Source: Pycnopodia helianthoides
Taxonomy: Eukaryota; Echinodermata; Asteroidea; Forcipulatida; Asteriidae
Length of the DNA: 64,000 bases
Reading direction: 5' to 3'
NCBI GenBank assembly: GCA_032158295.1
Contig: CM063258.1
Span: 1,446,001 to 1,510,000 of the forward strand
Shown here: positions 10,878 through 21,737 of the stretch, piece after piece
Layout of the letters: every line of letters starts with the position of its first letter
How positions within the stretch are numbered: the first letter of the stretch is position 1
Made by a program: the position numbers and the translations under genes
The notes under the pieces: generated by a model
The model's database searches: none
What the model saw: the letters and a program-made list of their open reading frames with translations, nothing else
What the model was told of the DNA's origin: nothing

Positions 10878-13800
10878 ATGTCTTGTCCAATTTGCACGGA
10901 GCAATTCCAACAAAGTCAGCAGCCGAAAGTCCTGACTTGCGGACACACTTTCTGCATAGATTGCATAAGTGATTGGTTCAGAACCCAGCAAGAGCAACAC
11001 TCTGCACCAAGTGAAACCGTACAATGTCCTTTGTGCCGGAAAAACACCCCCCTCCCAGCATCTGGTAATGGGGTGGCAGCACTGCCCACAAACTTTGCAC
11101 TGCTGGAACTGGTCGAAGAAAGTGAGGAAATTGTGGATGATGGCAGTAAAAAGACCTGCTCTATACATACCGGAAAGGCTCTTGAATATTCGTGCGAGAC
11201 ATGCAGTTGGGAGTTGGTTTGTGGACAGTGCGTCAAGTCAAAGCATCAACCAGCAACTGGACATCAAATCATTAACCTCCTGTCCGCTATGGAGAAAGAG
11301 CAGAAAGAAAAAGCCGAACTCCAGAGAAAGGTTGTGGAACTCCAACAGCAAAACTCTGAGCTGACTTGCAGTACTTCATTCGCCATGTCAAAACCAAATC
11401 CCTGCAACAACAATTATGGTCAGACCAAAATGAAGACTTCACTAGCAGAAATGTTGGGAGCAAGAAAACTTCTAAAGACTAATCTCAGCCAAGGAAAGTC
11501 TTCTTCCTCTGACAGCGAACTTGTTTCCAATCCTGGTCAAGAGACAGCAGCTGTTGACAAAGCTTATGGAGCAGTTCTTGATGAGATACGAAATCCTCAG
11601 GCCAGGCTGGAACAAGTGTCATCACCAAGTTCCCAACAAAAACCTGCAGTGAGTACCTTTGAAGATCTTTACAGCCCAACCCCTCTGACTCAAGCCTGTC
11701 AGGGAAACCAAAAACCCTGCCTATGACTGTTTGCAGGTTTCGTCCTCATTCTGTCGTACTTTCGCCAAGTTCCCAACAAAAAACAGCAGTGAGTACATTT
11801 GAAGATCTTTACAGCCCAGCTCCCTCTGACTCAAGCCTATCAGGGAAACCCAAAACCCTGCCTAAGACTTTTCGCAGGTCTCGTCCTCATTCTGTTGTAC
11901 CTTCGCTAAGTGCCCCCCAAAAAACACCATTGACTTCATTTGAAGATCTTCATGATCAAAGTCCCTCTAACCTGAGCCTGTCAGGGGAACCCAACTTCCT
12001 GCCTAAGCCGGTTCCGAGGTCTCGTCCTCATTCTGTCGCACTTTCGCCAGGTGCCCAACAAAAAACAACAGTGAGTTCATTTGAAGATCTTTACAGCCCA
12101 ACTACCTTTGGCTCAAGCATTTCAGGGAAACCTAAAACCCTGCCTAAGACTTTTCGCAGGACTCGTCCTCATTCTGCCGTACTTTCGCCAAGTGTCCAAC
12201 AAAAAACAACAGTGAGTTCATTTGAACATCTTTACAGCACTACTCACTCTGACTCGAGCCTGTCAGGGGAGCCCAACTTCCTGCCTAAGCCGGTTCCGAG
12301 GTCTAGTCCTCATTCTGCCGTACTTTCGCCAAGTTCCCAACAAAAAACAGCAGTGAGTACATTTGAAGATATTTACAGCCCAGCTCCCTCTGACTCAAGC
12401 CTGTCAGGGAAACCCAAAACCCTGCCTAAGACTTTTCGCAGGTCTCGTCCTCATTCTGTTGTACCTTCGCCAAGTGCCCAACAAAAATCAACAGTGAGTA
12501 CATTTGAAGACCTTCATGATCAAAGTCCTTCTAACTCAAGTCTGTCAGGTGGGTCCAACTTCCTGCCCAAGCCTGTTCCAAGGTGTCGTTCTCATTCTGC
12601 CGTACTTTCGCCAATTGCCCAAAACATATCAGCAGTGAGTACATTTGACGATCTTTACAGCCCAACTCCCTTTGACTCAAGCCTGTCAAAGAAACCAAAA
12701 ACCCTGCCTAAACCTGTTCCGAGGTCTCGTCCTTATTCTGTCGAACTAACGCGAAATGCCCAACAAAAAACAGCAGGGAATACATTTGAAGATCTTTACA
12801 GCCAAACTCCCTCTGACTCCAGACTGTCAGGGACACCCAAAACCCTGCCTGAGACTGTTCGCAGGTCTCGTCATAATTTTGTTGTACTTTCGCCAAGTGC
12901 TAAACAAAAAACAGCAGTGAGTACATTTGAAGTTCATCATGATCACAATCCCTCTAACTTAAGCCTGTCAGGGGGGCCTAACTTTCTGCCTAAGCCTGTT
13001 CCAAGTTCTCGTCCTCATTCTGTCGTACTTTCGCCAAGTGCCCAACAAAAAACAGCAGTGAGTACATTTGAAAATCTTTACAGCCCAACTACCTCTGACT
13101 CAAGCCTGTCAGGGAAAGCCAAAACCCTGCCTAAGACTTTTCGCAGGATTCAACCTCATTCTGCCGTACTTTCGCCAAGTGCCGAACAAAAAACAGCAGT
13201 GAGTACATTTGCAGATCTTTACAGCTCAACTCCTTCTGACTCAAGCCTGTCAGGAAAACCCAAAACCCTGCCTATGACTGTTTGCAGGTCTGGTCCTCAT
13301 TCTGCCGTACTTTCGCCAAGTGCCCAACAAAAAACAACAGTGAGTTCATTTGAACATCTTTACAGCACTACTCACTCTGACTCGAGCCTGTCAGGGGAGC
13401 CCAACTTCCTGCCTAAGCCTGCACCGAGGTCTCGTCCTTATTCTGTTGCACTTTCGCCAAGTTCCCAACAAACAACAGCAGTTAGTACATTTGAAGATCT
13501 TTACAGCCCAACTACCTTTGGCTCCAGCATTTCAGGGAAACCCAAAACCCTGCCTAAGACTTTTCGCAGGATTCGTCCTCATTCTGCCGTACTTTCGCCA
13601 AGTGCCCAACAAAAAACAGCAGTGAGTACGATTGAAGATCTTTACAGCACAACTCCCTCCGACTCGAGCCGGTCATTAGCGAAGCCCAACTTCCTGCCTA
13701 AGCCTGCACCGAGGTCTCGTCCTTATTCTGTTGCACTTTCGCCAAGTTCCCAACAAACAACAGCAGTTAGTACATTTGAAGATCTTTACAGCCCAACTAC

Positions 13801-14281
13801 CTTTGGCTCCAGCATTTCAGGGAAACCCAAAACCCTGCCTAAGACTTTTCGCAGGATTCGTCCTCATTCTGTCGTACTTTTGCCAGGTGCCCAACAAAAA
13901 ACAGCAGTGAGTACATTTGAAGATCTTTACAGCACAACTCCCTCTGACTCGAGCCTGTCAGGGGGGGCCAACTTCCTGCCTAAGCCTGTTCCGAGGTCTC
14001 TTCCTTATTCTGTCGCACCTTCGCCAAGTTCCCAACAAAAAACAGCAGTGAGTACATTTGAAGATCTTTACAGCACAACTCCCTCTGACTCGAGCCTGTC
14101 AGGGGGGGCCAACTTCCTGCCTAAGCCTGTTCCGAGGTCTCGCGCTTTATTTTCGTCGTCATCAAATCCCACCGACTCTTGTTCCGAGGTCTCGTCCTCA
14201 TTCTGTCGTACTTTTGCCAGGTGCCCAACAAAAAACAGCAGTGAGTTCATTCGAAGATCTTCCCGACCAAAGTCTTTCTAA
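10878..14281 (+). pseudogene. TRIM-like copy C, 18 repeats, one-base frameshift
   Basis: RING and B-box are intact from the ATG at 10878. The B-box has CETCSW where B has CETCNG, which does not touch the zinc ligands. In repeat 1 a run of five C seen in B, D, E and F is four C here (near 11683), so the frame ends at 11726 after 282 residues. The remaining 17 repeats continue without stops in the next frame to 14281. One restored base would give a protein of more than 1100 residues like F. Either a young pseudogene or a homopolymer error. The C-terminus reads FIRRSSRPKSF because of a terminal duplication shared with E and F. Confidence 0.7.
11643..14166 (+). repeat. 141-bp coding tandem repeats, copy C (18 units)
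   Basis: Eighteen units. Units 1-8 match copy B. Later units include a duplicated 282-bp dimer (units 13-14 and 15-16, both with PAPRSRPYSVALSPSSQQ), so the array also grows by two-unit steps. Confidence 0.85.
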
Positions 14282-14513
14282 CTCAAGCCTGTCAGGGGAG
14301 CCCAACTTCCTGCCCAAGCCTGTTCCGAGGTCTCGTCCTTATTCTGTCGCACCTTCGCCAAGTTCCCAACAAAAAACAGCAGTGAGTACATTTGAAGATC
14401 TTTACAGCACAACTCCCTCTGACTCGAGCCTGTCAGGGGGGGCCAACTTCCTGCCTAAGCCTGTTCCGAGGTCTCGCGCTTTATTTTCGTCGTCATCAAA
14501 TCAGCGTAATTAA
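14181..14513 (+). pseudogene. Out-of-frame terminal repeats after copy C
   Basis: Two further repeat units and a second ALFSSSSN block ending QRN and TAA. They are open in a frame different from the main reading frame. They follow a junction at 14167/14168 where the first ALFSSSSN block is joined to CCCACCGACTCTT. Read as a partial 3' duplication that shifted the frame; the ancestral protein probably ended in SSSSNQRN. Confidence 0.6.
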
Positions 14514-15017
14514 ACCTAGTCACACAGACTAACGAATATTGCCTGTCTTCCTTAGAAAACTCATTTTGCTCACGTTTTGTTCAAGAAAAACAAGCAAAAT
14601 TATGGATTGCACAAACTCTTTTAATAACTGCTGCATTAACAAATTATCTTTGATTTGAAAAATTAAGAAATGCCAACTTGTGCAACCCATACACACAAGT
14701 ACATTGTATTATACTGGCAAATATTGACATAAAAAACACTTTTAGTTCGGTATCTTCTTGAAAATGTGACTGTCGGGGCACATTCCTACTTACCGTGGGA
14801 CTTTGCGCTTACGGTCACCAGTTCATTTACAGCTACGGTTGGCACAAAATGTCTGCAATATCTGTGTAAGTAAATAATACTGAATGTGATTTACATGTAC
14901 GCAAGTTACAAATTTCCTTTAAACTGCGCTTGATTTTTCTCCAACCAAAAGAGTTGATTTTGTCTTACAGTATTCAGCAGCATAAATTGGGCCCAAACTT
15001 GCTGCAATTTTACAGGT

Positions 15018-15411
15018 TTAAAGGAACATTACAGAATTGGTTTTGCTAACAACACAGTTGCTGGCAGTGTAAGCACTTTATGTAATCCACCATATACATA
15101 AACTGACAAACCTGTAGAAGTTTGAGATCGATCGGCCATCTGGGTCACGAGAAAATAGTGAAAAACCCATTACACATTTTGCATGAAATCGTATAGATTC
15201 AACAAATGAATAAAACGCTCACTGAGCGATAAACTCCAATCGGAAAATTAGTTTATTCATTTCTCATCAAATATGGCATTTCAGACAGAAATATTTCAAG
15301 GGATGTTTTCTATAATCATCATCATTAGACCGTGTAAGTTTTATGTAAATCTGTGATCAAAAAGTATATTTTACAAGTTTTTTTCTTACCAATTCTGTAA
15401 TGTTCCTTTAA
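15018..15411. mobile_element. TTAA-flanked MITE, family 2 (flank Y of C)
   Basis: Termini AGGAACATTACAGAATTGG and the inverted complement, with TTAA at each end and no coding capacity. Flank X has the aligned unoccupied site with TTAT in place of TTAA. A relative lies at 63342-63711. Confidence 0.7.
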
Positions 15412-16427
15412 TGTATGATTTGTTTATTTAAAACTATACTATAGGACAGGTAGTAATCTTTCATGAAGCTTAAAATTTCTATAAAATTATGGGCGTCATA
15501 TCTATAATGATCTTATTTTGGGAAAACATGGGAGCTTTACCTTGCGCTATGCTTTAATGATGCACTCGTAAGAGCACAATGTGTTATTATTTTGATTTGA
15601 AGGTAGTATACAGGATTGATAAGGATAACAAACATCATTGCTGACTATAATTATGAAGTTCTTACTTGAACCATTTTTTCTGTGACATATTTTCCCTCTG
15701 AAAATCAGTCATATTCGAGAAAACTGTATCTGAAAACCTAAAAACGCAGCAGCTGATTTCAGTTGTAACAAGCAGAATTATTAAGTACAATGCGTTTACG
15801 TGATGAAAATTGTGCGTTGTTTTTAATATTTTCTCCTGACTCACAATGGATTTTGCTCAAATTTTGACAGGTTTGTTATTTCATGTGTATGGTCTCACAA
15901 AGCATGAACAATTTCTCTGACTATTTTGTCAGCTGAGTCCTGTATAATATATTAAAGATTAATGTGACAGACTCATTTTTCGTTTTGATTTATCAATATG
16001 GGTGATTGAGCATACAGTGCGCCCTCATCCATAACCAGGAGCGGCTCACTTTCCTACAAAAGCGGTTGACTAAAACCATCCCACTCCAACCCAGCACAGT
16101 ATGGGAAGTTTGGTACCTTGAAATGTCTAACATTTATGTGAAAAACAATCTCTGCTGATACTTTTTGCTTTATCTGAATGCAAACCACCCAAAACTACCG
16201 GCCTTTGGAAAAACAGAAGGAACATATGATTTGTCATGTACAATTTTATGTAAACTTACTTTCCCACGTAAATAACTCATACCAACCGTACATGTACTTG
16301 TACATGTACTGAGTACACACACACAATACAGCCAGCCGAGACATTGTGTGGACAGGGTGTTTCAGTGTAACTAAATAAGTCTCAAGTTATTAATCATTTA
16401 ATGCAAACAATTTGAGGCAGAAAAGGA

Positions 16428-16530
16428 AATGCGACATTTTACTGTTACAAACAATTTACTCATGAAATTGTAACCAAATGCGACAATTTGCTGTTAGTGT
16501 TACAAACAATTTACTCATGAAATGTTAACC
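16428..16530. repeat. Local tandem duplication with ACAAACAATTTACTCATGAA
   Basis: Two adjacent blocks of about 55 bp share ATGCGACA, a gap, then ACAAACAATTTACTCATGAA. Also present in the E and F flanks. Confidence 0.6.
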
Positions 16531-16557
16531 AACTTCCCAGCACAATTTATATGAACC

Positions 16558-16606
16558 AAAGATCGAATAGCGCCGTAGGCGCTACACGATCTTTGATATG
16601 AACACA
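16558..16606. repeat. Nested hairpin
   Basis: CAAAGATCG pairs with CGATCTTTG, and inside it TAGCGCC pairs with GGCGCTA around a 3-base loop. Duplicated in the E and F flanks. Confidence 0.6.
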
Positions 16607-16654
16607 ACAAAGTCGAAAGAGCAACGCTGTTGCTACTACTACTGGTATTATACT

Positions 16655-16771
16655 AGCCCACCTTGTTGGGCTGTTGGCTCTCTTTTAACATCGGTCTTAT
16701 AACACTGTAATGGTGAGTGTTATAAGACCAAAGTTAAAAGAGAGCCATATAACAGCCCAACAAGGTGGGCT
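16655..16771. repeat. Long imperfect inverted repeat (arms of about 51-55 bp)
   Basis: Arms begin AGCCCACCTTGTTGGGCTGT and end in CTTATAACAC around an 11-base loop. There is one 4-base bulge and a few mismatches. A transcript would fold into a long stem. Equivalent copies are at 33185-33301 and 44064-44180. Confidence 0.7.
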
Positions 16772-17304
16772 ACGCTGTTGCTAAAATAACGTTACTCGTG
16801 CCAATCTGTTCAACCCTGAACCATTGGTGGCTAAAGCCATTCATCGCCACACGCAAAAACGTACACATAACCAGTGCAAAATTTTAAACAGTGAAGCAAA
16901 ACGTATCTTGCCATTTAAAAAATGTGTGACACTATCTTAGAAAAAAATGTTCACAAGAAGAAAGTGTATACATTACTGATTCTGTTCCTATAAGTTTTGC
17001 CAGTTAAACCTACCAATTAGTACACGAACTTACCATTTTAGAAAAATGTGCAGTTGTTTCAGAGTTGACACCGCCGAAGTTTGTAAAACAGACGTTTTAG
17101 CAACGGCTTTTTCGAAGCTGTAAAACTACTTTACATTGGTCCTAAGTTCAACTCAAAAATGACGTTGGTAAAATTTGCCCAATCACAAAATTTGTTAGAG
17201 CACCGTGTGTCTACACGTCAGAATGTACACTTCCCAAATCAGCCGTCGGGTTGCTAAAATAAGTTAACAAAAGAGCCCTCATGCGGCTGAATCAGGGAGA
17301 CTTG

Positions 17305-17387
17305 TAGTCTGGTTCCCAGACCCAAAAATCTCCGACTAGGCTCTTAACAAGTGACGTCAAGGAATCTTTGGTCAGGGAACCAGACTA
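17305..17387. repeat. Short fold-back element
   Basis: TAGTCTGGTTCCC at one end and GGGAACCAGACTA at the other, 83 bp in all. Copies occur in the E and F flanks. Probably a small MITE remnant. Confidence 0.55.
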
Positions 17388-17531
17388 ACCATCCTATACT
17401 ATGGTAAAGATATCTGTTGTTGATCTTCGCTCGTCCCCAGCGCCTTGCCTTAAAACCAAAGGCGCTGGGATGGGCAAACGTACCGTTAACGTTGATGCTC
17501 AGTCCCATCATGCATCACACTCACACTGCAA

Positions 17532-17573
17532 CACTGATCTCTATATACTGACGTCAGTATATAGAGATCAGTG
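17532..17573. repeat. Perfect 42-bp palindrome centred on TGACGTCA
   Basis: 21-base arms with no spacer and no mismatch, axis between 17552 and 17553. The centre is the CRE consensus TGACGTCA. Also intact at 34062-34103 and 44942-44983. Confidence 0.8.
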
Positions 17574-17666
17574 CACTGCAAGCACTGCACGCATGACGTA
17601 CTTCCTGAACAAGAATCTGTGCAAGCTGATTAGCCCATCCCAGCGGCCGAGCGAATTGTTGATCAA

Positions 17667-17935
17667 CAAACCGCGCTGGTTGGTATGGAGGGCCGAATGT
17701 TAGCAAAACATTCAATCGCGGGTACAGATATGGTGACCAAATTCAAAATTTCTGCAACTTTCAACAAACAATATACATCTTATGATTGGTTGCTTTGTTT
17801 CCAACAAATTCAACAGTATTTTTGAAAATTTGTTACAAACTGTGGCTATCCGTTTTTGCTTTGCATTTATGGCTTCCCATAGTTTTCCAACCTTGGTTGG
17901 CAATGACTTGGGCTGTGACGTTGCAAAAGAAAGGT
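17667..17935. repeat. Direct repeat within flank Y (first copy)
   Basis: About 260 bp, from the GGTTGG-ATGGA block through TTCCCATAGTTTTCCAACCTT to TTGGGCTGTGA-GTTGCA. It recurs diverged at 20569-20835 in the same flank, and as a pair in the E and F flanks. Confidence 0.6.
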
Positions 17936-19085
17936 CTATTTACTAATAATTTCCCTGCTGCAAACCCGACCTCTCCTCGGCAAACTATAGAGGGCCCACT
18001 GTATTGTGAATTACCCATTCATGTATATTAATAAGTATGTAAATAAGGGAAAATACTATTCTGGATTTAGATCACCCCAAAGACTGCATAATATATTTTT
18101 CGGGGGGGACCCCAAATTTGAACTTATTTTTAAGAAAGTGCTTTCACTTTGAGCAACTCTTCAAAACACAAACAATCAAAATAAAATCTGTGTAAGAAAA
18201 ACAAGAACCACTTGGCAAAGAGCCAACTAATGCTTTTGATACGAAAGCGTCAAGAGTTTATTCACAAGAAAGCAATAATTTTGCAAAGAGTTTTTTATCC
18301 AACTATTGCAGATGATTAAATAAACAAATAACATTCAAGATTATGTAACAGAACGGCTCATTATATCCAACATTTAATTACTCTGTACATTGTTAATTTA
18401 ATGTTAATATTACACATATATGTACTACCATACTTTCTCTATGGTACTACAAATTGTTTCGCACTTTAATGGTAGAAGACAAAACCACATTTTTGGGAGG
18501 TCAATTTTCATGGCACTCTGAAAACGATTGCTAGACAAACTTTTATGCCCCACGTTTACGAAGCCACCGAAGGAGCATACTGTATCCGACATGTACTTCT
18601 GTGGGTGTGTGCAGGCTTACCCTAGGGGCCCTTGTGGGGGTATTTTACACATTGGAACAATGGACCATACAAAGTTTTTCTTAGTTCAACTTGGACCCTA
18701 CAGAGGAATTCTTTAAAAAAAAAAAGAATACCAGAACAACTATGGCAAGACCCTTCTGCAAGGTTGTGTTTGTGTGTATGTGTGCAATCATTGACAATAG
18801 CTCAAGAAGGACTTTGCATATCAACTCAAAACTTGGTCCTTGGATCCCCTAAAAGCATTATTTTTTGTACCACATAGGTCAAATGTCAAGATAAGGATTG
18901 GCTTGCGAGGCATTTGTTTTTACCAAACATAGCTTTTCTTGTCTTCTACTGAAAGACACAAATAAGCAAGGAACGACAACAGAAAATACTGCCAAACAAT
19001 TTCTGCTAAGCTAAAGTGAGCAGGACTACCAGTCATACATGGTACATGTGACATGGTATTTTTTGCTGGTAACCTTATTTTAGTC

Positions 19086-19462
19086 TTAAAGGCACTGGAC
19101 ACAGTTGGTAAATACTCAAAACAAATAGCAGCTTAAAAACTTACTTGGTAATGAGCAACGGAGAGCTGTTGATAGTATAAAACATTGTGGGAAACGACTC
19201 CCTCTGAAGTAACGTAGTTTTTGAGAAAGAGGTAATTTCTCACTTAAATATTAAAAGACTTCTGGCCAGAAGTCTTTTATTATGCACCTGAAAGCATACA
19301 AATTTGTGCAACGAGGGTGTTTTTTCTTTCATTATTTTCTTGCAACTGCGATGACCAATTGAGTCAAAATTTTCACAGATTTGTTATTTTATGCATATGA
19401 TGGCATACACCAAGTGAGAATACTGGTTTTTGACAATAACCAAAGGTGTCCAGTGCCTTTAA
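19086..19462. mobile_element. TTAA-flanked MITE, family 1 relative (flank Y of C)
   Basis: Termini AGGCACTGGACACAGTTGG and the matching inverted end, with TTAA on both sides. A perfect 26-bp palindrome near 19252 (AAAAGACTTCTGG and its complement) sits at the place of the fold-back in the X-flank element. Confidence 0.7.
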
Positions 19463-19570
19463 GCATAATTTCGATGTGCTTTAATTGCTACTTTTTATGC
19501 TCAAAGCAGATCTAGAATAATTGACCCGGTGCCCTTGACATTGTATTTTGGCTTGGTAAGTATTTCCTGG

Positions 19571-19638
19571 TAAGCATATTTGCTTTGTGCTTAGATTAAT
19601 CTTGTAAGCATATTTGCTTTGTGCTTAGATTAATTTTG
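19571..19638. repeat. 34-bp tandem duplication
   Basis: Two units starting TAAGCATATTTGCTTTGTGC. The E flank also has two (36102-36169) but the F flank has only one (46983-47016). Confidence 0.7.
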
Positions 19639-19878
19639 TAAGCGTCAATTTGTTGTGTATGGTAAACACTGCCATGAAGTTGGACCCTTTACTGGACTCA
19701 CTTCAACCCATTGTGTGACACTTGCCGAAACCCGTCACTTCCCGCCAATACTGTAAAACAAAGATTCATTTGCTCATAATAGTAAGAATCGTTTTCAAAA
19801 TGTAAGACCTAATTAGGGTCTATAGGCCTAAAGTAAGGATTTCTCAGCATTGACCCAATTCTCCTGACGCCATCATCA

Positions 19879-20478
19879 TGTAGAGACACGGGAAGGAGGC
19901 CGGTCCTCTATTTAAAAAGGACGAGGATTCACCAAAAGACAATACAATCAAAGCAACAAATGCTATAGATGACATGTAAAATATAACAATAATCTCCTGT
20001 ACTGGTTTAATTTCTCCAATACAATAGCACAAAACATGCAATACAATGCAAAAAGTCACAATACAACTACACAACTAAACAATGCACTGTCAAAGGAAGG
20101 TCACAAAAAGGTCAGCACACACGATCTGGCTACACGGACGCACGTGTGATGGTGCTGCCTGGCAAATACACACATGGTTTTACAATGATTCCGATCAAAA
20201 TAGAGCCCTAAAAATCACAGTAGTTCAGGTATAAATGAGGGTTTGCATACAAAATAATACTCACACAGAGTTCTATGACCCTATCCCTTCCAGATAAATA
20301 ATGTTAGGAGCATGGCTAGAGCCATGCTCCACACAAAATGGACAGAAATGGAGACCCAAAATATATGTGCTCTCTCAAGAAACGAAGCTAAAGAAATAGA
20401 GAGAGATTGTCACGTGACAACTCCAAAAGTAAACTTTCCTACAAGTTCAACAATGAGGGCGCACTTGGGATCCCTACA
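19879..20478. mobile_element. Putative 600-bp element with TGTAG ends
   Basis: Present here and at 36410-37009 but absent from the F flank, which reads straight through with a single ATCA. Here ATCA flanks both sides (19875-19878 and 20479-20482). It starts TGTAG and ends CTACA; beyond that the termini match only weakly. No coding capacity recognised. A deletion in F through 4-base microhomology is the alternative. Confidence 0.5.
20307..20330. repeat. Short palindrome GGAGCATGGCT / AGCCATGCTCC
   Basis: 11-base arms separated by 2 bases, inside the 600-bp element. Confidence 0.5.
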
Positions 20479-20568
20479 ATCACAATAATCTTGGTTGTGC
20501 CATTTTGATAGGCAATGTTCTTTTATGCATGTACATGAGACCTTTCCATTATTGATAAACAAAAAGAC

Positions 20569-20835
20569 CCTGGTTGGCATGGATGGCCGAATGTTAGCAA
20601 AACACTCAATCGTGTTAACAGAATGTTGTGACCAAGTTCAGTTCTGCAAACTTTCAACTAAATCAAAATGCATCCAATGATTGTTTGCTTTGTTTCCAAC
20701 TTATTCAACACTATTTTTGAATATTTGTGTGACATTGTTACAAACTGTGGCTATCCTTTTTTGCTTTGCATTTGTGGCTTCCCATAGTTTTCCAACCTTG
20801 ATTGGCAAAAACTTGGGCTGTGATGTTGCATGAAT
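20569..20835. repeat. Direct repeat within flank Y (second copy)
   Basis: Diverged copy of 17667-17935, sharing the ATGTTAGCAAAACA and TTCCCATAGTTTTCCAACCTT blocks. Confidence 0.6.
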
Positions 20836-21241
20836 TTTAGGCGACACGTGGCAGACAGTAGCTGAGTGTGACGTTAGTGCAATAGGGTCTTTAGAATGTT
20901 TCAGACATCACATAACACTGATATCATGGGTGATGTTGAGGTTCTTTTGTAAGGCCAATAACCTTTTATCCAAGAAGCACCCCATTTGGGTTTACAGAGT
21001 TAATTATTAATACATTATTATAGTTTGTTGGGGAGGAAGAAGGGAGGGGGGGTTACGACATGAGTTTGTGAATTGATAAACATACCAACTCAAACAATCA
21101 TTGAGTTTTTTGTACAGAGATTCTTTTTTTGGGGGGGGGGGGGGTTGTAAACCCTGGGCACGTTTTTAGTGCTCTTTACCAGAGACCTGTTTCTTAACAA
21201 ATAACTGACTAAAACTTAGAGAGAGGGCGGATGGTTGACCG

Positions 21242-21737
21242 TTGCAAAGACTGGGAATCCTCTTAGGTGTTGAGCAATCGAGAACTTAACACTTATATTT
21301 CACATTGTGTGCAGTGGAAAGGTCAGGGACAAGTTTATTTTGGGGCACAATTCAATCATATTTATGGGGTGTATGCTGTTTTTTTTCTCTAAAAGTCAAG
21401 ACCATTGTTAAAAACTGTCTGGAAAAACCCTATGCCTGACATACAACTCATTTCAAACAACTGACTTTCAAAATATGCATTCATCCAGAAATCTAATCTG
21501 TATGCAGTTTTAGCTAGTTGAAATGTATGTAGATTTTCACTGCGCATGATGTCAACAACCAACAATGCAAAGTGCCTTGCTCTGTGTATTGCATTTGTAT
21601 AACCCAAGTTGCATTCAAGTACATGGTTGTGAGGAAAATACTTTCATTGGTGTTTGGCTTCTTGTCCAATAAGAAATTGGAAACTCACTTACATCGGAAG
21701 GAGCTGTTGTGGCTCATTATTATCTAAGTTGACCAAG
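21242..21737 (+). promoter_or_regulatory. Conserved 5' module of copy D
   Basis: F-type version of the shared 5' module, more diverged from B, C and E. It keeps an inverted CCAAT/ATTGG pair (GTCCAATAAGAAATTGGA) about 60 bp before the ATG. Confidence 0.4.

Larger units (their letters stand above)
14514..21241. other. Y-type 3' flank of copy C
   Basis: Non-coding, about 6.7 kb, repeated nearly identically at 31044-37771 (offset 16530-16531) and with more divergence at 41914-48353. Parts align with flank X (near 15420-16210 and 17950-18080), so X and Y descend from one ancestral flank. It contains two TTAA MITEs, a 600-bp TGTAG element, several hairpins, a 42-bp perfect palindrome and an internal direct repeat, listed separately. 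No supported gene. Confidence 0.7.

Noticed and set aside
17401..17703. 100-residue ATG-started frame, present in three flanks
   Set aside because: It spans the 42-bp palindrome and other inverted repeats, shows no known domain, and its conservation is explained by flank duplication.
21654..21737. N-terminal extension of copies D and F by 28 codons
   Set aside because: The upstream frame is open but has no ATG, and the other copies have unrelated sequence there; the ATG before SCPIC is the shared start.
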